Below are positions 46,473 to 59,200 of a stretch of DNA of 64,000 bases, in pieces; position 1 is the stretch's first letter; every line of letters starts with the position of its first letter. The position numbers and the translations under genes are program-made. Below the pieces are notes generated by a model that ran no database searches, had not been told where the DNA came from, and saw nothing but the letters and a program-made list of their open reading frames with translations. The DNA comes from Albula goreensis. Its lineage: Eukaryota; Chordata; Actinopteri; Albuliformes; Albulidae. The stretch covers positions 30,773,406 to 30,837,405 of the forward strand of contig CM040745.1 of assembly GCA_022829145.1 (NCBI GenBank). Direction: 5' to 3'.

Positions 46473-47315
46473 CCTTCAACTATTCTGACAGAAGGAAGTA
46501 ATATTATGAATGAAACTTTCAAATGAGCCTGAAATAACATAATCTCACACCAGTTTAAAAGTGAGGCATGTTCAATCTAGCACACACAATTCAATGTCAA
46601 TAGACTTTGCTACAGGTAGTTGATTACACAATAAATGTGTACCGTTACCAAACAAGCTTAAACTGTTCATTTCAAAAATTACTGTGCACAGATTGCTTTC
46701 ATTAAAATGGCTTACTAACATAGTTATAACAATCTAAGAGAACGAACGAGGCCAAAATAGTTTAACAATTACAATGCAGCTTTAGATAGGTAGCTAGATT
46801 TACATTAATCTCTAAGAATCGGATTAAAACGAGACTTGCTAGAAACAGCTAGAGAGCCATATCTAATACAGTTAATTCACAATTCAAATTCACAGATTGT
46901 TCATATAAACGTGTACGGTAGCAGTTCTTCTGTGCAATTCACTGTATTAACATAATATTATTTGCATAGCCAAAAATAAATGTATCTTCATTGAACACGC
47001 TTTAGTTGGCGGATTTATCTGTACTCACTATACTGGCGTGATCAGATACATCACAAAAACGAGACGCTGGTCGCAGATTTAATGAATAACAAATGTTAAT
47101 GTTATCGCTAGGTGAAACGAACTTGAACAGATAAAGACAACTTACAAGATATTCTGTTAGCTAGCTAACGTTAGCTAGTTGGATAAATTAGCAAGCCACA
47201 AAGTATTTAGCTAGCTGACGACCAAACTGTACATGAGCACTGAAAACAATTACCATCAAACCTGTTTTCAGTAAAGAAGATACAACTTGCTGTCAAAATA
47301 GTACATGAAACTTAC
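46473..47315 (-). other. ift88: ift88 5' UTR intron
   Basis: Between the non-coding first exon (donor T|GTAAGT at 47316/47315) and the coding exon, whose acceptor TTCTGTCAG places the exon start at 46484, leaving 12 nt of 5' UTR before ATG. AT-rich, with TTAGCTAG-type palindromic motifs near 47157-47216; nothing else recognised. Confidence 0.6.
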
Positions 47316-47367
47316 ATTTTTGTTAAGTTATCAGTTTGTTGACACCCTGGAATCCATGGAGGCTGTG
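47316..47367 (-). other. ift88: Probable ift88 non-coding exon 1
   Basis: Minus-strand sequence ending ACAAAAAT before donor GTAAGTTTC. The 5' limit is set only by the ZNF143-like site just beyond and is therefore approximate. It contains an eight-codon upstream reading frame (47357-47331). Confidence 0.5.
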
Positions 47368-47384
47368 CCCCACAATGCAATGCG
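47368..47384 (+). promoter_or_regulatory. ZNF143/STAF-like site
   Basis: CCCCACAATGCAATGCG fits the ZNF143 binding-site core (CCCAYAATGCAYYG) with one mismatch. It lies at the expected start of ift88 transcription and about 550 bp upstream of the cryl1 start codon. Confidence 0.6.
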
Positions 47385-47417
47385 TTTACGCGAATTGCCC
47401 TAAATCTGTGGAGTCTG

Positions 47418-47747
47418 ATTGGTTAAAAGCAAGAAAGCAAGAAGTTCAGTTTCGCCTCATTGGCGGAAAGGACAGAAGACAGTTGCTAGGATACAGCTGG
47501 AGTCATGCTTGAAGAAGGAACTGAAGAGTTGCATCTTTATAACATTAAACTTTGCTGTTTTCAAATACGTTATACTTAACTTTTCTCAGGATAGTGAAAT
47601 AAATCATGACTTGATTCTTAATACATAATACGTATGTAATGTAATATTCAAGTATCACATCTCCCAACATCTAGTTAACCGGCTAACAACAGCTATCGCT
47701 ATGTTAGTTAAGAACGCCCCGGATGCTCAGTGTAAAGTAAGGGGCGG
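47418..47747. promoter_or_regulatory. Shared ift88/cryl1 promoter: CCAAT boxes, X-box-like site, GC box
   Basis: ATTGG (CCAAT on the ift88 strand) occurs at 47418-47422 and 47459-47463. GTTGCTAGGATAC at 47482-47494 resembles an RFX X-box (GTTGCTAGGCAAC differs at two positions). GGGGCGG lies at 47741-47747. RFX factors are known regulators of ciliary genes including IFT88 homologs; function at this site is inferred. Confidence 0.5.
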
Positions 47748-47927
47748 AACACAAATGGACCGTGTAAGGCTAAAACTTAGGAAACTGGTTTACCAGCTGA
47801 CGCCTGCCAGCTATTGATCATTTATTATTATCATTTAATATTGAGCAGTTATTCTGTGGCTTATCGTCCAAGTATTGAATTGTGTCAGTATATTAACGTT
47901 GGATAACATAACTGGGAAACTAAAAGA

Positions 47928-50194
47928 ATGAGTAACGTTACATGTGAAGGAAAGATCATTTCTGTGATTGGAAGGTGAGCAGAGTTAAATGTTTAACTGG
48001 TTACAGTCAGGGTTGTCGATACCGTTACACTTCCATACTGAGGTTATGGAATGCTAAAGTTAGCTAACTTTGCAAGTGAGATACACCGTTAACTACATGG
48101 CACGGGTTTCTATTGACATGAGCATAAATCTCAGTTAGCTAAGGCACAATGTTGCGCCAGTGTTTCCGTCATATCAGATCAAATGAATGTGTGTGAAATC
48201 TGTCAAATATGAAGCAAAAAATGAAGTGACGTCCGGTAACAAGATCGATAGCAGTGCTTTGTTGTGTGTAGTCGATTCCTGGCATTATTGAAGACCTTGA
48301 CCAATTAGCTTTGCATGTTACTAGGCACCAACTAGCAAATATTTTCATGTAAGGACACCTATCTAGAAATAATGTTAGCTTGCTAGGTAAGGCAACTCAC
48401 ATGCCTGTTGTTAACGTCAATATTGAACACGGTGTAGAGATTCAGAGATTAATATTTGAGTATCTTGCTAGTGTCTGAACAAGCTCTTGTGTTAGCTTGC
48501 ACTTCCACTTGCACATTATCATGTGATTTTTTTAATGGTGCAGGTGGTCAGGTGATACGAAGGCTCACACACTCTTCGTATCCCATGTCTTGTTTCCTTT
48601 TATTTTATAACATTGCAGATTCCATTATAATGTATTCAAGAGCTGAAATGCTACATAGGAACTAATGTGTTTATGTCTGCATTCGGCTTACTATGGATGT
48701 CTTCACTGCAAATGCTTCTCATTTTCTCAACAAGAAAGAAATAATGAAGAAAATACAGTGTACCTGGTTTTGTCTTACTGTTGTCTCTGTGTTTCAGTGG
48801 TCTGATTGGGCGATCATGGGCCATGGTGTTTCTCAGTGGAGGGTATAGAGTTAAGATCTATGACAACCAACAAGGACAGGCTGCCAGGGCTGCTGATGAA
48901 ATCAGGTCAGTGGAAAAATGGGAAATAAAGGGTTTAATTGGCTAATTTATTTATTGTCCTGGAGGTGACTGTATCTTTTTGGTGTGATGGCTAAGTGGCC
49001 TCAGTGTGCCTAGAATGAAGTACTTCAGCAAACCTGTCCATAAAGTGTAAATATCTGTTTACAAATCACACTCATTCTTCCACAAATAACATGAGAGTCA
49101 ATGAAGACCTCTTCTGAGGAAAAGCTGTGTGAATGGCTGCCCTTGCACATTGTCCTTTGAGCTCCTGTTAAAATGTGAACTGTTAACTTTCTCTTCTCCA
49201 GCTCAAGGACTCTATAACGTATAACCTTTCATAGGTCCTAACATTGGAAACGTTTTTAAATCCCACTTTAGTGAGTCCACTGGAGAACTATTGTATTTCT
49301 TGGACAGATAGAAGATTCACTGTCTCGTACATGCAACCAATGTTTGTAAGCTATAAATGATTAATTCTGGCGTGAATTAACATGATTATGCATTCATTTA
49401 AAAAAACATGATGCCACTGAATATCTATGAAACTGTAAATTTTCCTCTTGATCAGTGCTGTAGCATATCAAGGGGTGATGCTGTTGATACTGATGCTGAT
49501 TAATGTTGATGCTGGCTGTTTGTGTTCAGCTAGCACAATACGATTTTCTGTTCTCTGAGAGAACATGCTGTTACCCTTTTCAAACAGTGAGGGGAGTAGT
49601 ACAGCTTTGCATTTTACACATCCAGGATACAAGAACATACTGTCAGAAGTATGGCATTCCATTTTACATTTGGTAGATACCAGCAGAAAACATTACATCA
49701 TTTTTTGATTGCAGGAAATTTTGTTCATCATTGTCAACATTGAAACGCAGTAATAGTCTGTTGTCACAATGTAGTACTCAACTTTTTGATATAAATTATT
49801 GCCCTCTGAAATCAACATTTTTTGGTAAACACAATTCTCTTGAGGTTCTCTTGAGGTGTCAGATGTCAACCTTCAAATGTTTTACTTATAATCAGCAGAC
49901 TGAAAGATATAATAGTCATGTTTGGAGACCTTTTGTTGCTCACAGGTTCGAATCTTTGACACCAGAATTTGTCATATGTATAAGTTGTGAATTGAAAAAT
50001 AAACATTTTTATTTCAATATCAGCCATGTGCTTTGTGGATTCCCACATAAGCCACTCTTTATATCAAGGTAGGGAGAACATGCAAACTCCACACGGACAG
50101 GGCCCAGCCATGGGCTCTTTTTGCGGTGAGGCCACAGTGCTGACCCCTGAGAAGCTGTACCACCCAGCCCTCATTTTATGAGGTATAGTCATAT

Positions 50195-50285
<91 letters not shown>

Positions 50286-53200
50286 CGCGTGCGTGCGTGC
50301 GTGCGTGTGCATAGGAAGCAGCTGGAGGAGCTACAGGAGGCCCACATGCTAAGAGGAGAGCTGAGCGCAGCAGAACAGTTTGCCCTCCTTAGCAGCCATG
50401 ATGACCTCCCCCAAGCACTGGAGGGCACCTTCTTTGTCCAGGTGGGTTTCCAAATACTAGGGACATCACCACCACTGATTGTACAAGCAGCAGTCATACC
50501 ACTCTGAACCCTTATGTGGTCCATTTGCTGAAGCTTGGGAAATGTGGGCTTGGCAAGTAATGGGTAGGAGGTGTTGTCGGAAAAAGACATGACTGCTGGA
50601 AGAACTGTTGGGAGACTGGTACAGTTCCTCAAATGAGATGACAAACCAAGGTCCTGACTCATGAAAAGACCCCATGGAACCTTTCAAAAGAGTAGGGGGG
50701 TCACCCTGGTCCCTGATAAAATTCCCCCAGAATACTTTTTCGTCTACATCTGATCACCTTGTCATCTTCCATATCTGATTGTGCAATTCTTACTCACTGC
50801 TATCACTATACAATAGAACTGAGATCACAGTTATTTATTGATCAAATAAAGGTACAATTAAATAAAACCTAAAATCACTGGGGTTTTTTCTCAGTGGTCA
50901 GTCACCCTGTACTGGTAACCATGATAACTCCTTCAAAGACAGTAATTGATGGCCACGGGCCTAGGGATAAATTGGTTTATGATTGAAAGAAAACCACTAA
51001 AACCTGCTCAGGGCCTGAGTTTGACACCCCTGAGAAACAGAGCTTATGTTTTAGGTGTGTGTTTTAGAGCTGCAATGGAATCACATATCTACAGTGTTGA
51101 CCTGCCTGGGGAGCGGCGGTCTGCTATGGACTGGTAGTAGACTCAGTTTGATGTTTAGTGCTGCTTTTTCCATGGTAGCTTCATCTCATAATGTTCTCCT
51201 CAGTCACTCCCCTCTCTCCCTCTGATTCCCCCACTCCCCAGTACCTGTTGCCTCATATGTATTGACACAGTCCCGCTAAGTACAGCACAGTGGAGTGGTA
51301 CGATATAACATAGGTGCTTCATTTTATTGCCAAACAGAGATCTGAAATGTGAGCGTGCTTTACTGACAGGAGAAACGCTGAGAAAATGAGAGAACAAATT
51401 ACACCATGTACATGAGGTCCACAGAGTGAATGTGTCTGCATCTTTGAGGAGAGAGAGTGTAAAACCTACTGTGACCTCAACCTCATCACCGCATCTTTCT
51501 TTACTGCATGAGGGGACATGTCCAGACATGTTGTGGCTCCTTAAATGCAGATAAAGACATGTCTAGTCCCTGCTGCATTACACTACCATACATTTGAAGC
51601 AATTAGCAATTGCTCTTATCCAGAGTGACTTAGAATGTGGAGACACATACAGAGATTGGGGTCGAACAGCCATAATACCCTAGAGGAGGGCAATGTTATA
51701 CCAGAGACCAGAAATGTGTGAACCTCAGCTCCAAATGGGAATTTGATTAACTTGTCAAGGAAGGGAAATACAGTGTCTGCCTCACTGACTGGCGCTTTAA
51801 ACGTGTGTGCCGAGGGCCGCCCCAAAAGAACCAGGACTGCGCATGTGCTTGCGCGGGGTCTAGCCCCCTGCCACGCTGGTTTCCTCTGACCCCAGTCCCA
51901 CCAGTGGGTCCTCATTGTTCTGTGTGCTGCGTCGCCCTGTGGAAGTAGGTTTCTCATAAAAGTATGCAAAATATGTCAAATGGTGTAGGACAACCAACGC
52001 TCAGCCTCGGACCCGCAGGTCTGTCACATGCCCGCTGCACAAGGCCTTCGTACTCACTGCTACTACAGCCTGCCCAGGCCCCAACACTGAGCCCTGTTGT
52101 TCTGCTCCTGGCTCACAAAGTAGGCTTATTTTAAGAAAACAATATACACCATTTTAATGCTTTCAGGAAAGGATAGAAGCTCAGCCAAGAAAATGAAAAT
52201 GGTTAAATTTGAAAGAATCTCTCCTCCCATTCTCAGTCTTTTGTCTTACAGAATGAGAGAGAAAGAGAGGGGGTTTTCAGAGGACTGACTCTTCCATTGA
52301 TGAACAAAGGGGAATTTGGAGGAGAGAAATTAAAAAGCTAAAATTTTTCTTCTCACACCCCTGTACATACAGCGCCTCTAATTCTACCAAACCATTGAAA
52401 GCCCCTTTTGCTGTATCCTGTTAATGCTAAATTTTAACCAGAGAATAAAAATCTGACAACTAAAGACCTTAGAGTTTGAGTGATGGAAGAAGCTCACAGT
52501 GCACCCGGACAGGAGAGCTGCTCCTTCTTCCTCTGTAGAAGTAAATCTGAAAGGAGTGTCTTGGTGGTTGCATTTTAACTACCCTTGGATTAAGTAGCAC
52601 CTGAATGTACAGGCAGTTCAGAGTTTGTTTGAAAAAAAAATAACCTAAGGGTTTTTCGGTTCAGAACTAAGGTAAAACAAACTGAACTGTGACCTTCACA
52701 AAACCAACCAATAGTGAAATAATGTCTTACATCTGAAATATCTCAAGTCAGTGTTACAGTTTTATTGTACCACCAAATGCAGCCCCTTGTTTGACCTCTA
52801 ATAACCCCACATTTTAAGAAATCATGCCTAAGGATATCTGTGGAATAAACATGGTTATATGTAAGATTCAGTTTTGACCCCAGGGGTTAAAACATGCAGT
52901 TGAAATAAAGTTATTGGGTTGATTGATCAATATTGTCATTATTGACATTTGATCCCCAGTGTGAAAATGAACAGTGGATAGCTCAGCTGCTCTGCTTTCT
53001 CACATGACTCAGTTACTTGTTGCCTCAGTTGAGAGGTGTGAACACAGGCTCTGCACTCCTCCCTAACTCAGGAGGGGACCTTGAGGTCTGCATCAGGGAC
53101 ATGTTGAATTAGGTCCTGGACATTTCACCTCCTCTGAGTAGGAGCCAAGGTTGGTCAGTGATGGGTTCTCCATAATATGCACACAGTATCTAAGAGATAC

Positions 53201-56200
53201 ATATTTTCTTCAGAGATGCATGCTTTCACGACCCTCAGCCAATGGCTTCAGGGAGGTTTCTGAGTTCGCATTTGAAGACTGCATTTGAAAGCTGAGAAAA
53301 ATTGTGTCAGTGCCAGGCTGTTAGAGGATACTAGGCCTCTTGGCCTTAGTTGCCCACGCACTGCCACTGAATCTCCTTTGTGTTCACCCTGTACTGTGGT
53401 GGTACAATACTAACAGATTGTGCACCATTACAGAGCCAGACCAAAAGCACCAAACAGTATGAAACTGACCCTCTATGTTTTCACTGTCGCTGTTTCCTCC
53501 CAGTCCTTTAAGGAAATATTTTCATATGTAGATGGTCAATGCTGTTGGTAGCACACATCACCAAAAGGGTGGCTTTGGGGCTTTGGGGTTTTTTTGTTCT
53601 GCTTCACTAGCTGGCGTTCAACCTGTGTATGCAGCATCCCTTTGGGGAGGTAAGCCAGCCAGTATTAGATAATCATGTTGCATTCCTCCACCTTGAATGC
53701 TTGTATTGGGGATAAGACCACATGTTGCAGCTGTTTGTTTTCTTTTCTTCTCCATGTGCTTTGTGATAAGAGTTCTAGATCCCCAGGATTCTGGTGTTCA
53801 ACCTCTGTTGTTTCTCAGGGTTGGACACCATGGTGCTTAAATGGCCTCATACATAATATTGAATCCGGTCGTCCTGATCCTGTGGACAGCATACCAGATC
53901 AGTCAGGGTGAGCATACCCAAAACCTTGTGACTATGAACTGGCCCCAGAGCCTATGGTTTGCAGGCCTTTCACAATTTTTTAGGCCTTCTAAACTCCCCC
54001 ATTCAAGTGGATCCTACAGTCCACTCCTCCAGTGGGACTGTAGTAAAAATGGTCGAACACTCTGCTGAGTACAACAGCTTCCTGTTGCTGGGATAGATCT
54101 TATTCCTTGCTTGAATTATGGAGTCCGCCATCATTCTCCAAACATGCACCTCTCTGTTAGACCTGATCCATTTCATATCAAGACCATCATCAGATACATC
54201 TTGCAGTCTAAGGGGTTTAGTCACAGATAGTGAAAGGGCTAATTTTCACATGTATTTGACCCAGGTCTGGTGTTGCATTGGCAGGAGTGTGTGTTTGAGG
54301 ATCTGGAGGCTAAGCGGAGCCTCTTCCAGGCAGTGGAGGGTCATGTGGGAGAGAGTGTGATCCTCAGCAGCTCCACCTCTTGCCTCCTACCCAGCAGCAT
54401 CTTCTCCCGGGTCCAGAACAGGACGCGCTGCATGGTGTCTCACCCGGTCAGTATTGCTGCATCCCACAGTGTGTAACCCTCTGATCATCTTACTCCTCCA
54501 CACTCTCTCAGGGCTCTTCATCACTGAGCCAAACACATGTGGCACTACAACACCCTTGCATCACATAGTCCACATTTTATAATGCATTCATTTAATCATG
54601 AGAAATATTAATTGAAAGATTATCTTAAAAATGCACATAGTACACCTGTGATGGAGAAAGGTCCCTCTGTATGTGTTTTCCAACATATTACAAGTTAGGT
54701 GGTTATCATTAATGGCATATTACATTTATTCTTGCATAGTGACCTGCTCTCAGTTTATAATGGTTTTCCAAATTGCTTAGGGTCCCAGTCTGTCTCAGAT
54801 GTGAAATTTTCCTGGCCTTTCATTCATGAGCATCTCAAATTGATGCTGAAGTTGCACTCTGAGATTCTGTATGAATACAGGCTCAAAATCAGACCAGTTG
54901 CCAAATTTACTGGGTGCAACAGATCTGCTAGTTTAAATCTGAATAAATACACTAATTTAGGCCCATTTGCTACAAATTTAGCGTTACAGATAGGTACAGA
55001 AACATTTCCAGTAGAATGAATAGCAAGACTTTTGTTGAGTCGAACTGACCCTGTCCACCTGGAGTTGCTGGACAGCAGGGGGCGGTGTGACCCTCTCCCA
55101 GACAGGTGTAATATGGACTGAAGCTCACTGCCAGCTCGGTAGTGTGAGTGGGACATCCAAATATCTGGCCAGAAACAGAGCCAGACACCCCAGCTCTACC
55201 ATTTACCTGGACCTCTGGCGCCTCCCGCCTTGGCGCTCTCACCCTTTGCCAGCTGGGTGTCCATGCCCTGACAGACTGGTATTGCCCAACTCCAGGAAGA
55301 GCCAGGATGCCAAGGAGGAAGTACCGGTTTACCTGTCAACATGATCTCTTAATCAGTGTGTTAAGGGATTCCTGGTGTCAGATATGAGCACAATGACTTT
55401 GCATGTGCCAGGGTCAGTCTGGCACCTGTTGGAAGCTGTAGTTACGGTAGTAATGCTGTACAAGTATACTATTTTGAGAAAATTTTGGGAGAAAATTCAT
55501 TTTCTGTTGGTGTATATTTACTCTTTTGTCACAGTTAAGCTGAATATACGCCCCCCCCGCAGGTAAACCCTCCTTACTACGTGCGTCTAGTGGAGTTGGT
55601 GCCCCACCCTGAGACCCTACCTATGGTGATGGACAGTACCTATGCTCTGATGACTCGAGTGGGCCAAGCACCCGCCCGTCTGAGGAAGGAGGTGGACGGT
55701 TTCGCCCTGAATCGCGTGCAGTATGCCATCATTGCAGAGTCCTGGAGGCTGGTGAAGGTTGGTGTGGGCACTGGTGGTTGGGGATATTTATTAGTCCTTT
55801 ATCTGATGTATTTTTCATTTATTTTCATCCTTAATTTGTATATTGAGATTAAGGAAAGGCCTTTTTAATAGACAACAGTAACAAATTACAGACATAAACA
55901 AAAAGCAGTACAGTGACCATGGCAGGGGTGTTTAATCTTCAATTCAAAAGTCAAATGCACAAAACAGCGAGACATTATTAGGAAGTAGACCGATAAGGAA
56001 AGGATGTAATTTAATATTAAGTAATGGCACAATAGCAGCGCCTGTTGCTGTGATCATGTCTCTGTTTCCTAGATTAGAAGAATATCATTGTGTACTTCCC
56101 CTTACATTTCTGTAGCTGATGACCACCTCTTTCATTACATCAGAAATATGATGAATCTCACTTTCCACTGAACTCATCCCGGACAAACACAGTCCATTCA

Positions 56201-59200
56201 GCCTCCAAGAAACAGTTCCTGTGCAGGGTCAGGCAGTCTGCATTCCCAAACCAGGAAACCTAAGCACAGGACTTTCACACCTACTCACTGTTTTATGTAA
56301 AAGTTTCAGTATGGGGAGGCTTCCTTACAATGGGGCACATGTAAGTGTACACCTCAATGATTTTGCCCTGGCAATAGCACGGTCCTGCAATGCATTGTGG
56401 GTCATTTTTACATTGAGATTAAGGACAGATTGGGGGCAGCCTGTAGTCTAATGGCTAAGGTACATGACTGGCACCCCCAAGGTTGGTGGTTCAAGCCCCA
56501 GTTTAGCCACAGCAAGAACACCATTGCTGTTGGGCCCTTGAACAAGGCCCTCAATCCCACATTCCTCCCAGGGGGATTAGCCCTTGGCTAGCCCAATCAA
56601 CTTTACATGTTAACATGTATAAATAACTATGATGTGTAAAAAGCAATGTAAGGCTGCATTGGAGTTTTTTTGTGGAGAAGCACTTTTGGCTGCTGTCAAG
56701 ATCTTTTGTCAGTCACTAAACTTTTTCATGAGAAAAAGAGAGAGAATGAGTGTGTGTGCAAAGTCAGCCAATCCATATAGATGGATTAAAAATGTCTTTT
56801 CATCATTTTTTGTTGAATATTAAGAATAATCGCTGCCCATTTCACCTCACTTAGGCCATTTTGTGTGCTTCTGTAAGGGGTCATCTGAGTTCCAGCGTAT
56901 TAGATGCACACAAAATGACATGAAGCTTCATTTCACAGAGTCATCCCTAGTGGGTATGGGTTTGTTCTAAACAAAGATGTGACTGACGAAAATATATTCA
57001 TAATATGTCTCCCATAGCTGATGCCAAGCCCTGAACTGCTTTGTGGGATAGTGGTGAAATCAGCGCTTGTTGAGAGATATATGCCAAACCTAATCGCAGT
57101 CTGAACCAACACCCTTCACATACTGTGTTTGGTGTTTGGCACAACTTGTAAAAATTGTGTAGTTTTTTAAAATTGATTGAATCAAATAAAAACTCATTGT
57201 GAAATCAATGCTCATTGTCTCACTATAGCAGTTTGGATTCAATGAATGATATTGTTTAGATTTGTATAATTTGTCATCAAAACACTGTCTTCACAATTAA
57301 CTGAGAGAAAAAGGTTCTGTGATTTTAGAAAACAGATGGGAAAATAAAAGTTTTCTTCTCATGTACTCTGTCTCATAGACACACACTCTTTCTCTCTGTC
57401 TCTGACATATGCAAACATACACTCAGTGGCCTCATGTTTCTGTTTATTGCAGAACAGCATGTGCACCACAGCTATGTTACTCCCCTGTGTGAGACTGTGA
57501 GGGCTGTCAATTACATATCTCAGCAAAGTGTGGGCTAGTGAGTGACGTCACTGAGAGATCTCAGCAATGTGTGGCTCTGTGAGTGATGTCACAGAGAAAT
57601 TAATAGTGTTTTGAGTGATACCACTGTGATGTCACTGAGAGAGATAAGTGGTGTAGAGATATAAATGATGCTACTGTGATGTCACTGAGAGAGATTAGTG
57701 GTGTAGAGATATAAATGATGCTACTGTGATGTCACTGAGAGAGATTAGTGGTGTAGAGACTTAAATTATGCTTCTTTGATGTCACTGAGAGAGATTAGTG
57801 GTGTAGAGATTTAAATGATGCTGCTGTAATGTTACTGAGAGAGATTATGGGTGTGGTGCTTGGAATGGTGTCCATTTAAATATGCATATTTTAGTGTAAG
57901 TGGAGACCACACTGCTATGTATCATGCACAGGTACATGCTCATTTTGCTCCAGCACATTCTATATGTCTTTCCATTAATTCCACCTCAAAAGTCAGCTGA
58001 TGACTCAGAGTTCCATTGTGTATGACTATGACTAGCATCTTTACTGTGTGGCTATAGCACAGCCCCAAAGGAGGCAAGTAGCTAGACACTCACTAACTGT
58101 TCTGAAGTTTAATTAAGGATGGGTTTGTAGCCTGTGCATACTGTAATACTCGGCTCATATTGCTCTGAGTCAGATCCTCCCTCAGGTGAAGACTGCATTT
58201 CCTATCCCCCCGCGGAGGACGATGACGGGGTTGTCCATGACGGGGTGTTAAATGCAGATCTGTGTGGAAGCACTCTCTCTCACAGGCATAAAGGTCCCAT
58301 TCATGAAGATCTATATTTTTTTTTACCTCACAGGTACAAATCGATATGCCATGCCATGTGACTTAGCTGGCAAACAGTGGAATACTGTCAGTACCAGGTA
58401 CAGAGACAGTTTCTGCAGTGACAGAACACCTGGTTAATGAGTGTACGTCAGTGTAATGAGTCAGATTGATCACTATCTCAGTTTCCAAGGGCTCCTACAC
58501 CATGTAAACCTGGTTGAAAAATGGGATCGACGACAATCATAAGATACCAGTTTGCGTTAGCATTTGCTCATCTAAGTTAATTGGACGTTATTGTGCTGTT
58601 TGGCACAGACCGCCTTAAACAGATCCAAATGACATCACTTGACATCAGTGTACAAGTGTACGATATGTATTTCCTGGTTCCACGTTTTCTTCATACCTCA
58701 ACAAGTATGTAAGCCAGCCCAAATTGCTACAAAATCCTCAACTAGCACATGCGTCCTGTGAAACTATGGCCAGTTCCTTGTTTCTTATGTCTTTATATTA
58801 CAGTTGAGCTGAGCTGCCAGCACGTGCAACCCAAATGCAGTTTCCTGACAGACGAGTGGAGTCTTGTGTATGTAAAGTAGTGGTAAAAATCACTGCCAGC
58901 TGAAACTATAGTGTGCTGTCTCAGGGGACTGCCAGTTGCTCCCTGCACTTGCAGTTACATTTCATCTCTAGACCCTAGGGTCATATCACTGTCACTTGAT
59001 ACAAATGTATCAAGGTCTTATGTTTTAGGTAGATACACCACATAACTGCTCCCCTTACCACTATTTCACTATGAAAAAATGAATATTCTCTCGCACTCTC
59101 TGGAAATAAAGAGTGACTGCAGCAGGAAGTTGACCACAGTAGAATGCTTTGAACAATAAAACTGTTCAAGGAATTTCAGAGATCAGGGCTCAGTCAGGTG

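Noticed and set aside
56432..56520. tRNA gene suggested by A and B boxes (also at 22527-22600)
   Set aside because: The boxes are present but no cloverleaf pairing is kept, and SINE bodies and tails follow, so these are SINE heads.
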